Assembly: GCA_026393835.1 (NCBI GenBank) | Contig: JAPKZK010000147.1 | Span: 1 to 64,000, forward strand | Direction of reading: 5' to 3' | Length of the DNA: 64,000 nucleotides | Source: Candidatus Aminicenantota bacterium | GTDB lineage: Bacteria; Acidobacteriota; Aminicenantia; UBA2199 | In this document: in pieces, positions 49,142 to 58,227 of the stretch | Layout of the letters: every line of letters begins with the position of its first letter | Position numbering within the stretch: the first letter of the stretch is position 1 | Program-made: the position numbers and the translations under genes | The notes under the pieces: generated by a model | What the model was told of the DNA's origin: nothing | The model's database searches: none | The model's input: only the letters and a program-made list of their open reading frames with translations

Positions 49142-50584
49142 TTAGTCCTCGGTTGAAAAGGGATCTGTTACCCGTTTTAATTTGTTGAGGAATGTAGTCC
49201 TGAATAATCCCGCCAATTCGGCTGCGCGGGTTTGATTTCCGCCTGCCCGTTTCAGGGCTTCCTCCAGGTATAGCTTTTTCATATCCCTATAAGTAGGGAA
49301 ATTTTCCCCAAATGCAATGCCTTCTCCTACGGTAACAGGTTCAATTTTCGTCGCGGGTGTCAATTTAAAAATTTCAATCGATTTCCCTATTTTTTCGTAG
49401 AAGGGTGCTATGGAAAGCGTTCCTTCTTGACTCCTGCTTACAGCGTCCATTATCATCGTTTCCAGTTCCCTGACATTCCCAGGGAAATGATAATTGTAAA
49501 GGAGAGTATATAATACTTCCGGGATATGAATTATTTTCTTATTTAAAGTGTCGGAAGCTTTTTCAATGAAGTGTTCAACCAGGCGAGGAATATCCTCTTT
49601 GCGTTCTCTCAGGGGAGGGATATGGATTTTGTGAGATTCCAGACGGTGGTAGAGGTCTTTGCGAAATTTACCTTCTTCCATCAGCCTATTAAGGTCCCGG
49701 TTGGTAGCAACTACCATGCGGGCATAACTTTTTTTAGGTTTATCCACACCAAGAGGGCGGAATTCTTTTTCCTGGAGCAGTCGCAATAATTTAACCTGGG
49801 ACTCCGGTGTAAGGTCGCCGATTTCATCCAGTAAAAGAGACCCGTTGCGGGCTTCTTCTATTAAACCATCTCTATCTTGATATGCATCGTTAAAGGCCCC
49901 TTTTTTATGGCCAAAAAGTGTATCTGTAAATAAGGTATCATCTAAACCGGCGACATTTTCCGCCACAAATTTCCCTGGCCTCTCGCTGGCTTTATGGATG
50001 GCCCTGGCAATCAATTCTTTGCCAACCCCGGTCTCTCCAGTAACCAGTACCGGTTCAGGGGATTGGGCGATAGATTCAATATATTTGAAAATTTTCAACA
50101 TCATTTTGTCGCGGGTAACGATATGATCGAAATATTTCAATTCTTTGGGTTCCTCTGAAAAGCATGCTTCTTTCAACCGTGCGTTTTCTCGTTTGACAGC
50201 GATTAACTGTATGGTATTCTGGACTGTTTTGATTAATTTTGACATATCCGGGGGTTTCACGATATAATCAAGAGCCCCTTTCTTCATGCATTCGACTACA
50301 GTTTCGATTCCACCGGATGATGTTAACATGATTATACTAACACCGGGGTACTCTTCGATAATTTGGGGAAGAAGTTTATCGCCGCTTATGCCCGGCATGC
50401 GTATATCGAGTAAGATGAGAGAGATATCCTTTTTTTTGAGCAGCGGCATTACTTGAAGGCTGTCCCGGCAGCATTCGATATTGTTGATCCCGTTCCGCTT
50501 AAATGCAACATTCATACTATTCAGGAAATCCTCCTCGTCATCAACTAATAAGATTGAAAAGTCAGGATACAATTCTTGTCCCAT
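49142..50584 (-). CDS. NtrC-type response regulator with altered GAFTGA loop
   Basis: 480 residues: receiver (ILLVDDEEDFLNS, Asp in LILLDIRMPG), AAA+ domain (Walker A GETGVGKELIARAIH, Walker B GSLLLDEIGDL, LLRLLQEKEFRPLG, ATNRDL, FRKDLYHRL, PPLRERKEDI) and a Fis-type helix-turn-helix (GGNQTRAAELAGLFRTTFLNKL). The sigma-54-contacting GAFTGA loop reads GAFNDA (KKGAFNDAYQDR), so classical sigma-54 activation may be lost or changed. GGAGG precedes the ATG. It lies 13 bases from the hybrid kinase gene and 20 bases from the cyclase response regulator. Confidence 0.88.
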   Translation of the reverse strand: MGQELYPDFSILLVDDEEDFLNSMNVAFKRNGINNIECCRDSLQVMPLLKKKDISLILLDIRMPGISGDKLLPQIIEEYPGVSIIMLTSSGGIETVVECMKKGALDYIVKPPDMSKLIKTVQNTIQLIAVKRENARLKEACFSEEPKELKYFDHIVTRDKMMLKIFKYIESIAQSPEPVLVTGETGVGKELIARAIHKASERPGKFVAENVAGLDDTLFTDTLFGHKKGAFNDAYQDRDGLIEEARNGSLLLDEIGDLTPESQVKLLRLLQEKEFRPLGVDKPKKSYARMVVATNRDLNRLMEEGKFRKDLYHRLESHKIHIPPLRERKEDIPRLVEHFIEKASDTLNKKIIHIPEVLYTLLYNYHFPGNVRELETMIMDAVSRSQEGTLSIAPFYEKIGKSIEIFKLTPATKIEPVTVGEGIAFGENFPTYRDMKKLYLEEALKRAGGNQTRAAELAGLFRTTFLNKLKRVTDPFSTED

Positions 50585-50597
50585 TGGTTAACCTCCT

Positions 50598-53500
50598 TTA
50601 AGAATGTTTTTCTATTTCACCCGGGGATTTTACCGGGAGATGAACGGATACGGTCGTTCCCTCTCCTACTTTGGAATCGAAATCCATGCTTCCGCCGTGA
50701 TCGGTTACTATTTTCATGGAAATGGACAAACCGAGCCCGGTGCCGCCGTTTTCTATCCGGGTGGTAAAAAACGGGTCGGTGATATGCTTCATATGTTTTT
50801 CATCGATGCCCACCCCTTCATCTTTCACTTGCACGACAATTTGATTTTTCAGACTGTCGAAAGCGCTCGTAATATAAATCCCACGTGAATCGTCCGGGAG
50901 GGCCTGGCAAGCATTCCGGATTAAATTGATAAATACCTGCTCCAGTCGCTGGTAGTTGCCACAAACAGGGGGCAAGTCCAGTTCCAGTTCAACCTTAAAA
51001 TGTTGGGTTGCCTTTTTGGTCATATACTGGGTTAAGTTTGTGGCAGATTGAAGGACCTTATTAATAGCCAGCGTTTTTTTATGGGAGTCGTCTTTCCGGG
51101 AAAAATTTTTCAATTCATCGATGAGGTTCTTGATACGATCGGAGCCATTCAAGAAACCGGTTAGCAATTTAGCGATATCCTCTCTGGAATCGTCATAAAT
51201 CATCCCCCCTATTTCGAAGCCCTGATGGGTTTGGGAGTATTCATTAAGAACAGGGCCGATGTCTTGCCAAAAATCGGCAAAACTCTCGGCATTGGCTTTG
51301 ATTACAGAGGCGGGATTATTAAGTTCATGGGCGATGCCGGCCAGCAATGTACCCAGGCTGGCCAGTTTTTCAGATTGGACCATCTTATTCTGGTAATTCA
51401 GGAGTTTAAGATGGGTTTGGATTCGCGCCAATAGTTCGCCTTTGGATACAGGTTTGGCGATAAAATCGTTGCCCCCTTCATTAAATGCGGTAACCAGGTC
51501 GGCATCCTGGTTTTTGGCAGTGATAAAAATGATGGGAAGTTCATTTACCGGGTAACGTTCCCGGATTTTCCTGCACACCTCATACCCGGACATCCGGGGC
51601 ATCATAATATCCAATAAAATAAGATTGAAGGGATTTTTATCTTGCAAAAACTTCAATGCTTCAGCGCCGCTGGACGCTTCAGTAACCAAACAATTTTGCA
51701 TGGCCAGGAAGTTGCGAATCACCTGGCGGTTTACCGGGTCATCGTCCACCACCATGATGTGGAAATCACATGAAGGTTGATTCCCCTGTGGAATACCGGT
51801 TCCATTTTGCTCTTCAATCAACTTCGAGGTTTCGAATACTGGAATTCCTCCCGGGGAAGATTCAATACCCGGTTTTTCGATTACCATCTCTTGAGAAATA
51901 GGAAGGGTGAAAGTGAACGTGGATCCTTTACCAATTATCGATTCTACCCATATTTCTCCTCCATGCAATTCCACCAGCTTTTTTGTGATGGCTAAACCGA
52001 GTCCTGTTCCGCCATAAGGTCTGGCTGTCGATCCTTCCACCTGTTCAAAGGACTCGAATATGATTTCGAACTTCTCATCGGGGATTCCAATTCCGGTGTC
52101 CTCTACCCGGATGTGCAGCATATCACCTTTTACATTTGCAGATATGGTTATTGTTCCTGAATCGGTAAACTTGACGGCATTGCCTACCAGGTTTAGTATG
52201 ATTTGCTGTAAACGGTTTTCGTCGGCCTCAACCGGGGGCAAACCCGGTTCAACGGCATTAATCAATTCAAGTTCTTTATTACCGGTAAGCGGCCTGGAAA
52301 TCGTTAGTACTACATCAGAGATGGAACGTATGTCCAACGGTTTTTTTTGCAGTTCCAGGTTTTTGTTTTTTAACCTGGAAAAGTCAAGTATGTCATTTAC
52401 TAAATTGGCAAGCCGTTTTCCACTGGAAGCAATCATGGAAAGATTGGTTTTGGTTTCCGGGGGAAGCTTTCCTGTGACGCCGTCCATTAAGGATTCGGCA
52501 ATACCGATAATGCCGTTCAGGGGGGTTCGCAGTTCATGAGAAGTATTGGATAGAAATTCATCTTTGAGTTTGTCTACCAGCCTCAATCGTTCAGACACTG
52601 TGCGTTCATAATCGGCTTTTTCCATTTGAGACCACACAAAAAATATTAAAAACACAACCCCTGTTCCTACCAATATGTAAAGCGTATACGCCCACCAGGT
52701 TAGCCAGGGGGGAGGCAGTATTTTCACTTTAACAGACGCGCCCTCTTCATTCCATATTCCATCTTTGTTACTTCCTATAACCTTAAAGACATAATCCCCT
52801 GCCGGGAGATTGGTGTAGGTGACGCGGCGGTTTTTTGCATCGGTTTCAATCCAATCTTTATCCCAGCCTTCCAGTTTATATTTGTACTGATTGCGTCCCG
52901 GGCTGGCAAAATGCAAAGCCGCAAATTCAAAGGAAAATACATTTTGTTTATAGGTCAGTGTTAGATTTTTGGTTTCATCAATTGGGGCTTGCAAGGGAGA
53001 ATTTTTGTCTATCCGCTGAAGCTTTACAGGCTTATTTAAAAGGAGGAAATTAGTAATAATCACCGGAGGTGCATATGCGTCTTCTGTGATTTTTTCCGGG
53101 AAAAAGGAAATAAATCCATTGGAACCACCAAAATATATTTCCCCATCGCGACTTTTTAAATAGGTATTTGTGGTAGCAGATGAATCTTGGATTGCATCAT
53201 CAACAACATAGTTTTTGAAGGTTTTTGTCTTTAGATTGGATTTGGAAATACCTTTAAGAGTGCCCATCCATAGATTGTTATTACTATCTTCAAGGATAGC
53301 ACCAATGTAATTGCTGGGGAGACCATCTTTTTCGCGGTAAACCTTGAAATTCTCTTTATGCCTGTCAAACAGATTTAATCCATCGAGAGTTCCAATCCAT
53401 AATTCTCCATCATGATCTCTAAAGATTGAAAAAACAACATTGTGACTAAGGCTGGAGAGAACATTATCATCATGCCTATAACGGGTAAATTGTTCAGTCC

Positions 53501-55235
53501 TTGGATTAAACTTATTAAGTCCATCAGCAGTGCCTACCCAAAGTAAACCGTCCGGCTCTTCATAAATGGTCTGGATAATATCATAAACCAAACTATTGGG
53601 ATTATTTTTATCATTCGTATAGCGTGTAAATTTTTCAGTCTTCAGATCAAATTTATTCAGTCCATGTCCAAAGGTTCCGACCCAAAGGACGCTTGATTTA
53701 CTCCCACAAAGGCACCAGACCAAATTATCACTCAAGCTATTGGGATCCGATGGATTATTTACATATCGTTTAAAACGCCCGGTTTCTCGATCGAATTTGT
53801 TCAGCCCGCCGCCATATGTGCCAACCCATATTATTCCTGAAGAGTCTTCACAAATGGACGAAACAAAATTATGACCTAAACTGTTGGGGTCATTCGGATT
53901 GTTCTTGTAGCACTCAAATAGTCCTTTCTTTCGATCATACCTATTCAGCCCCCCATTGATTGTGCCAATCCACATTATTCCGGTCCTATCCTCATAGAGA
54001 CCACAAATCTCATTAGAACTTATGCTGTTAGTGTTTGCCGTATCATGCAGATATAGGGTAAATGCCATACTCCTCAAATAGAATGCATTGAGACCTCCAA
54101 GATAAGTTCCAACCCATAAAATACCAGTTCGATCTTCATAAATGGAAAGAACAAATGTCTGGCTTAAACTGTAGGGATTGGTTTCACTGGACGTATATTG
54201 TGTGAATCGTTCGCTTTTTTGATCAAATAGATTCAGTCCTCCCCCATGAGTTCCAATCCATAGGTTATTTTTTTTATCGGGAACAATGGCCCGTATTTTA
54301 TCATCAGACAGGCTGTAAGAATCGGATTCAACATGTTTATAACGAGTGAAGCAGCCACTTTCCCGATCAAGTTTATTCACCCCTCCCCCATAAGTTCCAA
54401 TCCACAGTGCACCCGACCGATCTTCACAAATCGTAGTAACTTCATTATGACTTAAACTTTTGGGATTCTCTTTACTATGCATATAGCGAGTGAATTGCCC
54501 GGTCTTTCGATTGAGACGGTTCAGACCTCCCCCATAAGTTCCAATCCACAACACTCCGAAGCGGTCTTCGTAGATCGTCCTGACATTATCATGACTCAAA
54601 CTAGCTAGATTGCCCGGATTGTTTTGGTACCGTTTAAACTGCCTGGTTTTTAGGTCAAATCGATTAATGCCCCCCCTGCCAGTTCCAATCCACAATACAT
54701 CCTCGAAATGATCTTTGCAAATTGTTCTAACATCATTGTCACTCAAGCTATTCTCATCGTTTTCATCATTTTTATATTGAGTGAAAACTTCAGTCCGAGG
54801 ATCGAAGCAATTCAATCCTCCGCTTCGCGTTCCAATCCACAACATCTCATTTTGATCTTCATATAAATATCTTATGAGATTATCAGATATCGTTGTAGGC
54901 TCATGGGGATCGTTTCGATAAATCTTAAATTCATAACCGTCATACCGGTTTAATCCAAGTTCTGTCCCAAACCATAAAAATCCTTTTTTGTCTTGAATAA
55001 TACAATAAACACAGTCTTGAGAAAGGCCGTGTTCAGTTGAAATATGTTTAAATCGAATAGTATTTTTTTGAGCATAAATTTGAATTGGAAGCACGCAGAG
55101 AAGTATCATCATAGACAACAGCATTACCAGTAGTCTTTCCATTTTTTTTGTGCATTTTGTCGCCGGTTTCAATGTCTGTTGTGCCATGCAATATTGTAGC
55201 ACGCTTCCATTATGAATTTCAATCGCTTTCATCAT
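50598..55235 (-). CDS. Giant hybrid sensor kinase with 14-blade periplasmic propeller and two kinase cores
   Basis: 1545 residues. GGAGGCG precedes the ATG at 55235. After a hydrophobic leader (LLVMLLSMMILLCVLPIQIYA) come 14 Reg_prop blades with LWIGTxGGGLNxFD cores (about 60-690), i.e. two seven-bladed propellers. A Y_Y_Y domain (YKYKLEGWDKDW) and a membrane helix (WWAYTLYILVGTGVVFLIFFVW) follow. The first kinase has HisKA (SNTSHELRTPLNG) and HATPase (DTGIGIPDEKF, GGTGLGLAI). Next come a receiver (Asp in LILLDIMMPRM) and a second kinase: GIAHELNNPASV and DEGVGIDEKHMK, GGTGLGLSISMKI. It is the one-gene sensor of a polysaccharide-type two-component system. Its partners are the two response regulators downstream. 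Confidence 0.9.
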   Translation of the reverse strand: MMKAIEIHNGSVLQYCMAQQTLKPATKCTKKMERLLVMLLSMMILLCVLPIQIYAQKNTIRFKHISTEHGLSQDCVYCIIQDKKGFLWFGTELGLNRYDGYEFKIYRNDPHEPTTISDNLIRYLYEDQNEMLWIGTRSGGLNCFDPRTEVFTQYKNDENDENSLSDNDVRTICKDHFEDVLWIGTGRGGINRFDLKTRQFKRYQNNPGNLASLSHDNVRTIYEDRFGVLWIGTYGGGLNRLNRKTGQFTRYMHSKENPKSLSHNEVTTICEDRSGALWIGTYGGGVNKLDRESGCFTRYKHVESDSYSLSDDKIRAIVPDKKNNLWIGTHGGGLNLFDQKSERFTQYTSSETNPYSLSQTFVLSIYEDRTGILWVGTYLGGLNAFYLRSMAFTLYLHDTANTNSISSNEICGLYEDRTGIMWIGTINGGLNRYDRKKGLFECYKNNPNDPNSLGHNFVSSICEDSSGIIWVGTYGGGLNKFDRETGRFKRYVNNPSDPNSLSDNLVWCLCGSKSSVLWVGTFGHGLNKFDLKTEKFTRYTNDKNNPNSLVYDIIQTIYEEPDGLLWVGTADGLNKFNPRTEQFTRYRHDDNVLSSLSHNVVFSIFRDHDGELWIGTLDGLNLFDRHKENFKVYREKDGLPSNYIGAILEDSNNNLWMGTLKGISKSNLKTKTFKNYVVDDAIQDSSATTNTYLKSRDGEIYFGGSNGFISFFPEKITEDAYAPPVIITNFLLLNKPVKLQRIDKNSPLQAPIDETKNLTLTYKQNVFSFEFAALHFASPGRNQYKYKLEGWDKDWIETDAKNRRVTYTNLPAGDYVFKVIGSNKDGIWNEEGASVKVKILPPPWLTWWAYTLYILVGTGVVFLIFFVWSQMEKADYERTVSERLRLVDKLKDEFLSNTSHELRTPLNGIIGIAESLMDGVTGKLPPETKTNLSMIASSGKRLANLVNDILDFSRLKNKNLELQKKPLDIRSISDVVLTISRPLTGNKELELINAVEPGLPPVEADENRLQQIILNLVGNAVKFTDSGTITISANVKGDMLHIRVEDTGIGIPDEKFEIIFESFEQVEGSTARPYGGTGLGLAITKKLVELHGGEIWVESIIGKGSTFTFTLPISQEMVIEKPGIESSPGGIPVFETSKLIEEQNGTGIPQGNQPSCDFHIMVVDDDPVNRQVIRNFLAMQNCLVTEASSGAEALKFLQDKNPFNLILLDIMMPRMSGYEVCRKIRERYPVNELPIIFITAKNQDADLVTAFNEGGNDFIAKPVSKGELLARIQTHLKLLNYQNKMVQSEKLASLGTLLAGIAHELNNPASVIKANAESFADFWQDIGPVLNEYSQTHQGFEIGGMIYDDSREDIAKLLTGFLNGSDRIKNLIDELKNFSRKDDSHKKTLAINKVLQSATNLTQYMTKKATQHFKVELELDLPPVCGNYQRLEQVFINLIRNACQALPDDSRGIYITSAFDSLKNQIVVQVKDEGVGIDEKHMKHITDPFFTTRIENGGTGLGLSISMKIVTDHGGSMDFDSKVGEGTTVSVHLPVKSPGEIEKHS

Positions 55236-55625
55236 CTTTTATCGCCTCCAAATAATTTTTATAAAACCTTTGTTTTAATCGTTCCATGAGATGTATAAAT
55301 AGCAAGATTAATGCCAATATCCACTGCTGTCTGGAAAAGTCGATCAGGCATCCTGGTTAGTTAAACACTTTTCAACTTATCTGGAAATAATTCCATTTTT
55401 CACCGGGGATTTTTCAATAGACCATATATGGTCAATTGACAAAAAAGCAAAAAAAATGTCCGAATACGAACAATCACTAATTGACTGACGCAATTTTCGC
55501 CTGCCAATAATCCATCAAGTACAGATGTAGGATGGATTCCCCTATTTATCCCTATGCCTAATGCCTATTTTATCGGCGCTTTCTGGCTTTCCCCTAATCT
55601 CTCCTGAAAAATCTGCCCTCAGTAC
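55236..55625. other. Long intergenic region with operator-like palindrome
   Basis: About 390 bases between the divergent kinase gene and the next gene. Apart from the palindrome at 55414-55439 and runs of A, I see no gene or RNA. It must carry the kinase operon promoter, but no convincing pair of boxes was found. Confidence 0.4.
55414..55439. promoter_or_regulatory. 26-bp palindrome centred on GACCATATATGGTC
   Basis: Perfect 14-bp dyad GACCATATATGGTC (55420-55433) is extended on both sides by nearly matching TCAATA and AATTGA. It lies between divergent transcription units and is a plausible binding site for a dimeric regulator. Confidence 0.5.
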
Positions 55626-55655
55626 TTGACAATTTTCCCAATATATGTCATAAAT
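55626..55655 (+). promoter_or_regulatory. Possible promoter of the membrane protein gene
   Basis: TTGACA (55626-55631) with a weak -10 (ATAAAT at 55650-55655, 18-base spacer). The start of the gene is at 55713 with GGAGG upstream. Confidence 0.4.
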
Positions 55656-55712
55656 ATCGATTAAGAAAAAGAAATGAAGTGATTATTTTTGTTTCAATGT
55701 ATAGGAGGCACA

Positions 55713-56942
55713 ATGCGAAATAGGTATTTTTTATATGTGTTGGCATTAGTAAGTATCATTTTCTTAGAGTTCCATACACAAGCATTTTCGGAAACACCAT
55801 TAGCTAAAGAACCTTTACCTATAACAGTTGACAAAATAGCAGAGATTCGTATGGACACAGCACTCACTCTACTCGAAGAACCTCGTCCGGGAACCATTTT
55901 CATTTTTGTACGCAACATATCAACCGCTCCGATTACAGTTGCATCAATAAAATCAATCTTCACAGACGATTTTATTTCACTGCAAATTCCCGAATTAGGC
56001 AAAGGACGGGTATTAATGCCCCAGGAATCTCTTTCGGTTCCTATTATAGTAAAGGCAAATGATGCAGTGAAGCCAGGTCAATACTTGCTGCCCTTCGAAG
56101 TCTGTTTGGATTTGCAGCATTATGGTTTTTCCCACATGGTCAATCAAATCGTGACACACAAGATTAACGTTGGCTTACTAGCCGAATCCGATATCCTGAA
56201 GTTGCTTGGTGTACCTTCATTTTTTTTATTACCCGGTTTCTTAATGCTTACTACGTTTTTATGGCTATGGGCACATTTGTGGGTAATGAAAGAGCAGAAA
56301 AATTTTGATATTAAAGTAACCGAGCCAATATTTTGGGTAATAGCGATTCTATTTTCCTTGATAAATGTGCCACTGTATTCCAAAATAACGGGTCTTTTTG
56401 GAAATCCCCGTAATTATTTGATCGCATATGGATTGAAGGACATCGCTTATGTCTGGGGAGGTTCCATTGCTATAGGCGTTATTGCCTGTTTATTAGGTAA
56501 GGCAATAACCGAAAGAAAAAAAAAGAAGAGGATTCCATCCGAAAAGGATCAACCGGTTGATATTTTGCATAAACTGGCGCGCAACCGCTTGGGATTTAAA
56601 TTGAAGCAATATGAAATCAAAATTGGGGACCAGCCGCAAAAGTTCTTTATTATTGAGGTACTGAATGGGGAAAAGATTGAATTATGGGCCATACGAACGA
56701 TTATTTACGCCTGGGAAAAACAAATTATCCCTACTAAAGATTATCAGACACGTTTTACAGACCAATTAAAAAATGCTGATGATGCTGAAGCTATGGCTAC
56801 AATTATTCAAGAAGGGCTTGATAAAAAATTACTTCGGGTATTTTGGGAAGAACTAATGACTCCAAGAAAATTGGAACAAAAACCTGATTCCATGAATACC
56901 CTCAAAGAATATTGCCTTATTAGATACAAAGGAATCAAATAG
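55713..56942 (+). CDS. Secreted/membrane protein with Ig-like domain, unknown
   Basis: About 409 residues from the ATG at 55713 (AGGAGG precedes it). A signal peptide (FLYVLALVSIIFLEFHTQAF) is followed by an Ig-like strand-rich region (GTIFIFVRNISTAPITVASI, VLMPQESLSVPIIVKAN, PGQYLLPFEV). Three hydrophobic segments (VPSFFLLPGFLMLTTFLWLWAHLWV, IFWVIAILFSLINVPLY, AYVWGGSIAIGVIACLLG) come next, then a charged cytoplasmic tail (KERKKKK..). I do not recognise the family. The upstream palindrome-containing region separates it from the kinase operon. Confidence 0.6.
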   Translation: MRNRYFLYVLALVSIIFLEFHTQAFSETPLAKEPLPITVDKIAEIRMDTALTLLEEPRPGTIFIFVRNISTAPITVASIKSIFTDDFISLQIPELGKGRVLMPQESLSVPIIVKANDAVKPGQYLLPFEVCLDLQHYGFSHMVNQIVTHKINVGLLAESDILKLLGVPSFFLLPGFLMLTTFLWLWAHLWVMKEQKNFDIKVTEPIFWVIAILFSLINVPLYSKITGLFGNPRNYLIAYGLKDIAYVWGGSIAIGVIACLLGKAITERKKKKRIPSEKDQPVDILHKLARNRLGFKLKQYEIKIGDQPQKFFIIEVLNGEKIELWAIRTIIYAWEKQIIPTKDYQTRFTDQLKNADDAEAMATIIQEGLDKKLLRVFWEELMTPRKLEQKPDSMNTLKEYCLIRYKGIK

Positions 56943-57123
56943 GTGAAAAAAATGGTAACTCCCCTGGAGCCACCGATGTTCGAATATGTTTGCTACCTAC
57001 GCCTACTCCGCGTAGAGTCTCATGTAAGGAGACCGGGGGGAATTGAACCACCCGCAATCGATAGGTCATCAAACATCAAACATCAAGTCAAAATAAATAT
57101 ATCACAATAGGAGGAAAAAGTCA

Positions 57124-58227
57124 ATGATTAATTTGAATGAATTCAGGCTTTCGTTTATCTGGGTAAAAGGTTTTTCTAATCTGGTTAAGGATGGAGCGCC
57201 GATGGATTTTTTCAATTATATTGAAGATTACGTGTCTGAATTTCAGAAGGCAAAGACTGCAGAGACGGAGTCGAGTCAGTGGAAGTTACCATGGATACAT
57301 TGGCAGGGGAAAAATTTCTGGCGAAAATATTTAGGGTTTCAGAATTTGAATGAAGTCGAAGCCCTGAAGGCCCTGGAATTTATTGTCCCCATGTACGCCC
57401 CCTCAGCCTCACTGGTAAAAAAAATTCAATCTTCAGGATGCCGTATGAAAGCAGAAGGCTTCTTCTATCCCTACAGCGTGGCATTAGTGATTAATGTGAC
57501 TGTAGAAGGTAGTTTAAGTATCAAGGAAATGTTGGAACAGGCGAAAAAGATTCGTGAAGACAGAAAGTATGTCGTAAACTGGTCCGATGGCAGCGAAGAT
57601 ACACTGGAACTTCAACCTTTTGCATCAAAAGCCCTCGATAAATTATGGAAAATTGCTTATGGAAAACAAGAAGAGGCTATGCCGGCAGTGGATGATCCGT
57701 TTACAATCGCTACAGTGATTAGTGGAACAGGTGATTTAGGCGAAAATGTTTTTCCAGGTAGCGAGCTACACCGCATGTTGGTAGGATTGTGCACATTTCA
57801 GCGTTTATCTGAGGGTGATGGAGTACATCCCTTAGATGATACAACACGGCTCAAATTAAAAGCAAGCCAAATGTTTTCAAATAGCAATATAATATATGGC
57901 CTCAGGCATAGTCGCGCCATCTGGTTTCCTTGTTATATAAAATCAGTAGAGAAGAAAATTCGAAAATTGGGATGTTATCACCGGAACTTGACTTTTGCGA
58001 CGCTCCAAACTGAGAGCCTGGTTTCAACAATAAGAACCTTGATTAATAACCAAAATAATAATTCCCCCGCCTTGAGACAAAAAGGAATAAACGCTGCCCA
58101 GATACTTGGGCTAATGTATGAGGGAAAGGATGAAACGTATAAGTCGTGGAGTATTCGTAAACAAATCGATGATAATGACTATATGAACATCATAAATCAG
58201 GCACGAGAAATTTTAAATATTCTCTAA
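57124..58227 (+). CDS. Hypothetical cytoplasmic protein
   Basis: 367 residues, GGAGG upstream. There is no signal peptide, membrane segment or known motif. The sequence is mixed helix and strand (VALVINVTVEGSLSIKEMLEQAKKI, YVVNWSDGSEDTLELQPFASKALDKLW, HSRAIWFPCYIKSVEKKIRKLGCYHRNLTFAT). The C-terminal 60 residues (TLINNQNNNSPALRQKGINAAQILGLMYEG) are Asn-rich. It ends exactly where the NRPS remnant begins. Standing alone, it could belong to the same insertion event. Confidence 0.5.
   Translation: MINLNEFRLSFIWVKGFSNLVKDGAPMDFFNYIEDYVSEFQKAKTAETESSQWKLPWIHWQGKNFWRKYLGFQNLNEVEALKALEFIVPMYAPSASLVKKIQSSGCRMKAEGFFYPYSVALVINVTVEGSLSIKEMLEQAKKIREDRKYVVNWSDGSEDTLELQPFASKALDKLWKIAYGKQEEAMPAVDDPFTIATVISGTGDLGENVFPGSELHRMLVGLCTFQRLSEGDGVHPLDDTTRLKLKASQMFSNSNIIYGLRHSRAIWFPCYIKSVEKKIRKLGCYHRNLTFATLQTESLVSTIRTLINNQNNNSPALRQKGINAAQILGLMYEGKDETYKSWSIRKQIDDNDYMNIINQAREILNIL

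Noticed and set aside
57030..57060. tRNA or attachment-site remnant
   Set aside because: GGTTCAATTCCCC-like T-arm sequence exists on the minus strand, but the D arm, anticodon arm and acceptor partner are not found.
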